Below, in pieces: positions 31,789 through 34,884 of a stretch of DNA of 34,884 nucleotides (positions are counted from its first letter, which is position 1; every line of letters begins with the position of its first letter). This stretch comes from an uncultured Lachnospiraceae bacterium (GTDB taxonomy: Bacteria > Bacillota > Clostridia > Lachnospirales > Lachnospiraceae). Position numbers and translations under genes: made by a program. Location of the stretch: the NCBI GenBank assembly GCA_910586555.1, contig CAJUJY010000037.1, positions 1-34,884 on the forward strand, written 5' to 3'. A model generated the notes under the pieces. That model was not told the origin of the DNA. It saw only the letters and a list, made by a program, of their open reading frames with translations, and ran no database searches.

Positions 31789-32470
31789 TATATAAGTTAT
31801 ATAATCTTATTATTTATACTATATAATATAGGGTTCTTGAAAATAAAACCAAATTATATAAGATATATAAGTTTTTTACATTATTTATATAATATTTTTG
31901 ATTATAGTGTGTATTGCTTCTAGTTTTTCATCTGTAGCAAGATCCAGCATTGAGATTATTTTGTTTTTTACAGTATCATTCTTTTCACTGTCCATATCTT
32001 TTTTTATTAGATTTTGGATATAGTTTGTAGCTGATATATTCCTTCCTTGTTCCATGCTTGTTTTGTGTGCCTGTTCCATAACATAGGCTTTAAGGTCTGC
32101 ACCGCCTGCAGGCCGTAAATCTAAATATAGATAGTCATTTGCCTGTTTCTTTGTTTTCTGCGGAACAGGTTTTTCTATCTTTTCAGGAACTGTTTCAATT
32201 TCTTTAACTAAGGTGGTATTATTTTTTTTGAGGGGTTTAGTTAGTTCTGTACTTTCATGCTGTGTCTTTGGTATAAACATACCAGCTGTAGCTGCTTTTG
32301 TAGCTTCCTTTAAATCTTTCTTTGCCATATTATTACCTCCTATTACATAATATAAATAAGTTATATATAAAACTTATATATTCTATTTAACTTATATATA
32401 TTATCTAAATTTATGATATATGATATATAACTTATATAACATGTATAAATATATTATATGAGTTATATAA
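31789..32470. repeat. Candidate centromere: TATATAACTTATATA palindromes
   Basis: A 15-bp palindrome with a single central base occurs perfectly at 31789..31803 (centre G) and 32424..32438 (centre C). Half-sites AACTTATATA or the inverse occur at 31864..31873, 32358..32367, 32371..32380, 32389..32398 and 32461..32470. A further 13-bp match lies at 33306..33318, upstream of parA. They bracket the small RHH gene and parA and look like parS iterons. Confidence 0.6.
31885..32328 (-). CDS. Probable RHH-type partition partner of ParA
   Basis: 147 residues. The N-terminal 60 residues are polar and lysine-rich (MAKKDLKEATKAATAGMF), typical of the flexible ParA-stimulating tails of small ParB-type proteins. 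The following segment (YLYLDLRPAGGADLKAYV, then GRNISATNYIQNLIKKDM) has ribbon-helix-helix character. The gene sits 142 bp downstream of parA on the same strand and between repeat clusters. GGAGG lies before the ATG. The ParB role rests on context and fold pattern only; no known ParB motif is present. Confidence 0.6.
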   Translation of the reverse strand: MAKKDLKEATKAATAGMFIPKTQHESTELTKPLKKNNTTLVKEIETVPEKIEKPVPQKTKKQANDYLYLDLRPAGGADLKAYVMEQAHKTSMEQGRNISATNYIQNLIKKDMDSEKNDTVKNKIISMLDLATDEKLEAIHTIIKNII

Positions 32471-33229
32471 CTATTTTTTAATAAATTCTTTTACAAATTC
32501 CATATAATCCTTTGTAGCTGTAGCATTGGGTGCTTTTGTATATATATCCCCTTTCATCAACTGGCTTTCCTGTACTGCTACTGCTTGTCTTATCCGTGTT
32601 TTAAACACCTTTGTTTCCAGAGTAATGGCTGCATTTTGTATTTGTTCATCTAATGCTTGTGCTATATTTGTTCTGGCGGTGTATTTTGTTAAAAGTAATC
32701 CTTCAATTTTTAAACCAGGATTACAATATTCCCGTATATTTTGTATAAATCCCTGTAATTGGCTTATTCCTTGTAAACTGTAAATATCAGCAAATAAAGG
32801 AATAATCACTTTATGGCTTGCAGTTAATGCGTTCATGGTCAATATGCCCAGAGTAGGAGGTGTATCAATAACACAATAATCATAATTTGATGATAATTTT
32901 TCTAGGTTTTTCTTTAACAAATATTCTCTGCCTACAGATGTAAATTCCATATCTGCAGCGGCCATTTGCAGACCACCTGTGACAATGTCTAATTTGTTCT
33001 CAACAGGCTGCAATGCATCTTTTATATCTGCTTCGTCTTTAAATACATCATATAAGGTTGTTTCTATATTCAATAAATCTACCCCAACGGTAAATGATAA
33101 ATTACTTTGTGCATCCATATCTACCATCAAAACCTTTTTCTTTTTTCGATGTAATCCTGTTGCAAGTGCGAGAGCTGTTGTAGTCTTTGCTACTCCTCCC
33201 TTTTGATTTGTGAGTGTTACAATTTCCAT
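32471..33229 (-). CDS. parA: ParA-family plasmid partition ATPase
   Basis: 252 residues from ATG 33229, which has AGAGAGG upstream; the frame is open to 33274 but without a start site. Deviant Walker A KGGVAKTTTA (about residues 9 to 18), Walker A' VDMDAQSN (about 38 to 45) and Walker B-like VIDTPPTLG (about 122 to 130) are all present. The lack of an N-terminal HTH places it in the small Soj/ParA (type Ib-like) group, which uses a separate autoregulator. It would move plasmid copies on the nucleoid with a DNA-bound partner, probably the 31885..32328 product. Confidence 0.95.
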   Translation of the reverse strand: MEIVTLTNQKGGVAKTTTALALATGLHRKKKKVLMVDMDAQSNLSFTVGVDLLNIETTLYDVFKDEADIKDALQPVENKLDIVTGGLQMAAADMEFTSVGREYLLKKNLEKLSSNYDYCVIDTPPTLGILTMNALTASHKVIIPLFADIYSLQGISQLQGFIQNIREYCNPGLKIEGLLLTKYTARTNIAQALDEQIQNAAITLETKVFKTRIRQAVAVQESQLMKGDIYTKAPNATATKDYMEFVKEFIKK

Positions 33230-33257
33230 GTATTTGCCTCTCTTTCTTAATACGGAA

Positions 33258-33294
33258 GTTGTTAAACATAGCACAAGCTTCTATGTATAACAAC
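33258..33294. promoter_or_regulatory. Inverted-repeat operator upstream of parA
   Basis: 14-bp arms GTTGTTAAACATAG (33258..33271) and CTATGTATAACAAC (33281..33294), 13 of 14 paired, with a 9-bp spacer. It lies 29 bp upstream of the parA start. The DNA around it (33296..33375) is AT-rich with further TATATAA-type repeats and holds no gene. Confidence 0.6.
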
Positions 33295-33399
33295 AGTAAG
33301 ATAATTATATAACTTATACACAACATATATCATATATAAATTATATAATATTAAGATATAATTTATATAATATTTTGAAAAAGCATAGCATGAAACTTT

Positions 33400-34230
33400 T
33401 CATATGTCAAGCATATCAAACAAATTCATCTGACTGTATTCTTCTTGCAGATCTTCGTCAATATTATCAATGTCCAGGCATTCGTTAAATACACTTTGCA
33501 GGCTTCTTGTTTTTTTCCATGTGTGCTGCAGTTTTATTTCTGCTCTTACATACTCCGCTGCTATCTCTGGATAGCGTTTAATATTTTCCATTGCATGCCG
33601 ATCTGGCATGAACATACAGAACATGCAGCTGCACCTACCAATATACTCATAGCACGGATGCGGCTTCAGATGAAGTTCCCTGCCCTGCTCAAACATCTTT
33701 CCTTTCTGGTAATCTAAGCATGGTCTGTACCAATGGCATATAAAATCACCTAAACGTTTGGTTCGGAGTGTCGTAGAATGATGCTCCAATTCTGGTAACT
33801 TTTCCCTGCCTGTGCTTTCGTCCCGACGTTCTCCAGACAGAAAAAGGCATTTGTTTCCTAATTGCGCCCTGTGCTGCCGTATCCAATTATCGATTATGGC
33901 AGTTTTTAGATATCCTGTATACCATCGGCGTTTCATGTCTGGAAATTTAAGACGTTCGTGAAGTAGCAAACCTAAAAATCCTCTAGGATCGGCCAGTAAT
34001 ACAGGCTTAACGCCTATGAAGGTAGCTGTTCTGTAAAATAGTTTTATGTTTTCTGGATACTCGCATCCAGTGTCGCAGTAAATCAGGTAAACCATTTCTT
34101 TAGGAAAATGTTTTATTGCCCAGTATAAAGCTCCTGTACTGTCAATGCCATTAGAATAACTGACAATTACACTGGTATACTCCAAATCGCTTAGCAAGCC
34201 TTCTGGTGGAATTATCTTTGTGCGTGCCAT
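33400..34230 (-). CDS. PP-loop (PAPS reductase-like) protein
   Basis: 276 residues. The PP-loop SYSNGIDSTGALYWAI (about 24 to 39) is clear, followed by YLIYCDTGCEYPENIKLFY and SGERRDESTGREKLP, which are the nucleotide-binding elements of the PAPS reductase/FAD-synthetase superfamily (COG0175). The C-terminal CSCMFCMFMP (about 205 to 214), with PHPCYEYIG before it, gives four nearby cysteines, suggestive of an iron-sulphur cluster. GGGAGG lies before the ATG. Such proteins on phages and plasmids are often close to ParB-like genes or belong to DNA-modification systems, but the other dnd genes are absent here. Substrate unknown. Confidence 0.85.
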   Translation of the reverse strand: MARTKIIPPEGLLSDLEYTSVIVSYSNGIDSTGALYWAIKHFPKEMVYLIYCDTGCEYPENIKLFYRTATFIGVKPVLLADPRGFLGLLLHERLKFPDMKRRWYTGYLKTAIIDNWIRQHRAQLGNKCLFLSGERRDESTGREKLPELEHHSTTLRTKRLGDFICHWYRPCLDYQKGKMFEQGRELHLKPHPCYEYIGRCSCMFCMFMPDRHAMENIKRYPEIAAEYVRAEIKLQHTWKKTRSLQSVFNECLDIDNIDEDLQEEYSQMNLFDMLDI

Positions 34231-34279
34231 AATAATACCTCCCTGTTTTTAGGGCTGCTCTCGCCAGCTTAAAAAAATA

Positions 34280-34302
34280 AAAAGGGCTTTTAAAGCCCTT
34301 TT
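34280..34302 (-). terminator. Terminator between the small coiled-coil gene and the PP-loop gene
   Basis: AAAAGGGCTTT (34280..34290) and AAAGCCCTTTT (34292..34302) form an almost loopless 11-bp inverted repeat. On the minus strand TATTTTTTT follows. As drawn the stem would fold with a smaller core and a 4 to 5 nt loop. Confidence 0.7.
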
Positions 34303-34325
34303 GGATGTATCCTAAAGAATTATCT

Positions 34326-34541
34326 TTATTCAGATACAGAAACTAAACCATTTTTCGTATTTTCCATTTGCTCTGTAAGAATATCCATGAGCAGGTATAA
34401 CACAGTCGTGGCATTGATTATCTCATCCATGCTGACACTGCCTGACCGTATTCCCTCCAGAAAAGCATGTACCAGGGCAGTCAAACCAGCTATGTCATGT
34501 TGTAGATTTTCTATTTGGTCTTTTAATTCTATCATATCCAT
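34326..34541 (-). CDS. Small helical protein, unknown
   Basis: 71 residues from the ATG at 34541, chosen because GGAGG lies 9 nt upstream; a longer frame to 34610 has no site. Mostly helical: MDMIELKDQIENLQHDIAGL (coiled-coil start), then hydrophobic ALVHAFLEGI and ATTVLYLLMDILTEQ. No membrane segment is certain. It is separated from the PP-loop gene by a terminator. Family not recognised. Confidence 0.55.
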   Translation of the reverse strand: MDMIELKDQIENLQHDIAGLTALVHAFLEGIRSGSVSMDEIINATTVLYLLMDILTEQMENTKNGLVSVSE

Positions 34542-34837
34542 TTTCATCACCTCCACAAAATCTATAAATAATCCTAATGTTCCAAAATCACACCCGTGCA
34601 AAGATGACAAAATGCGGTTATCCCCTTACAGATAACAGGGATTAGATAACCACGAAGGGGGAGGAGCATTTGTTTTCAGGCGTCTCCTACATAAAAAGAG
34701 TAGATTGCTGCAGCACAGCCTACAAAAGCCAGTTTATGGTAGTTTTCTCTGGTAGCTTTCCTTTAGGATAAAATATACCAAAATAAAGGTTATATAAATT
34801 GTACCAAAAGATTGACAACTGGTGTATCTGGGGAGAC

Positions 34838-34884
34838 TGTCCGAAAACTAAGATGAGTTTCTACCAAAATTAAGATTGATTCAC
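34838..34884 (+). mobile_element. Possible end of an IS21-type element running off the window
   Basis: From TGTCCG at 34838 the sequence contains two degenerate repeats with a 22-bp period (AAAACTAAGATGAGTTT and AAAATTAAGATTGATTC), as expected of the multiple transposase-binding sites at IS21-family ends, which begin with TG. The transposase genes would lie beyond 34884. Confidence 0.4.

Noticed and set aside
34616..34651. GGTTATC...GATAACC inverted repeat as an oriT
   Set aside because: Short arms, no nick-site motif and no relaxase gene in the window.

Overview
The window is low in GC, uses AGGAGG-type ribosome binding sites throughout and carries families common in gut Clostridia (PcfJ/PcfK, a DUF6017 domain, an IS1182-like transposase, VbhA-Fic, BspA-like surface proteins). 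I infer a plasmid or large plasmid-like element of a Lachnospiraceae-type Firmicute. The case for a plasmid is direct: a Rep_3-type initiator (10937..11689) lies just downstream of an iteron origin with two perfect DnaA boxes, and a ParA ATPase (32471..33229) sits among repeated palindromes that look like a centromere. No relaxase, coupling ATPase or type IV secretion gene is present, so self-transfer cannot be claimed.

Layout. 1..834 holds no gene but has a promoter and terminator that could frame a small RNA. 835..8921 is cargo on the minus strand: a secreted WG-repeat protein, then a four-gene operon read from a strong promoter at 9063..9091 (secreted PPC-type protein, BspA-like protein with a transglutaminase-like domain, zinc-ribbon membrane protein, small zinc-ribbon protein). 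9205..9881 carries two paralogous XRE regulators on the plus strand, the second behind a long hairpin that covers its ribosome binding site. 10204..11689 is a small gene, the origin and rep. 11993..12592 is a YefM/YoeB toxin-antitoxin pair. 12904..22323 is pcfK-pcfJ and a 2106-residue methyltransferase-helicase megaprotein with an ArdC-like N-terminus (DarB-like layout). 23022..23836 stacks two Fic-fold modules, VbhA-Fic and Phd-Doc; doc is frameshifted and phd is cut from its upstream region by an IS1182-family element (23863..25684). 25726..28978 is a decaying minus-strand cluster, one gene of which is split by an IS4-family element with a 7-bp target duplication. 29043..30737 has a stand-alone DUF6017 protein and an Rpn nuclease followed by a decayed copy of its own C-terminal module. 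30784..33294 is the partition region: a ribbon-helix-helix/coiled-coil gene cut by one in-frame TAG, a second RHH-like protein, ParA and three clusters of palindromic repeats. 33400..34541 holds a PP-loop (PAPS reductase-like) protein and a small coiled-coil protein. The last 47 bases look like the end of an IS21-type element.

How it fits together. Rep, iterons, DnaA boxes and ParA with an RHH partner explain replication and inheritance; YefM/YoeB, VbhA-Fic and the broken Phd-Doc add stability; the methyltransferase-helicase and the Rpn nuclease point to conflict with host or rival DNA; the secreted operon is accessory cargo. Several lesions fall in A/T homopolymers, so assembly error must be excluded before they are treated as biology. 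The points most worth following are the TAG-split RHH/coiled-coil gene, the Rpn C-terminal copy, the stand-alone DUF6017 domain, the two adjacent Fic-fold modules and the par palindromes. All family assignments are from motif recognition by eye; no database search was run.
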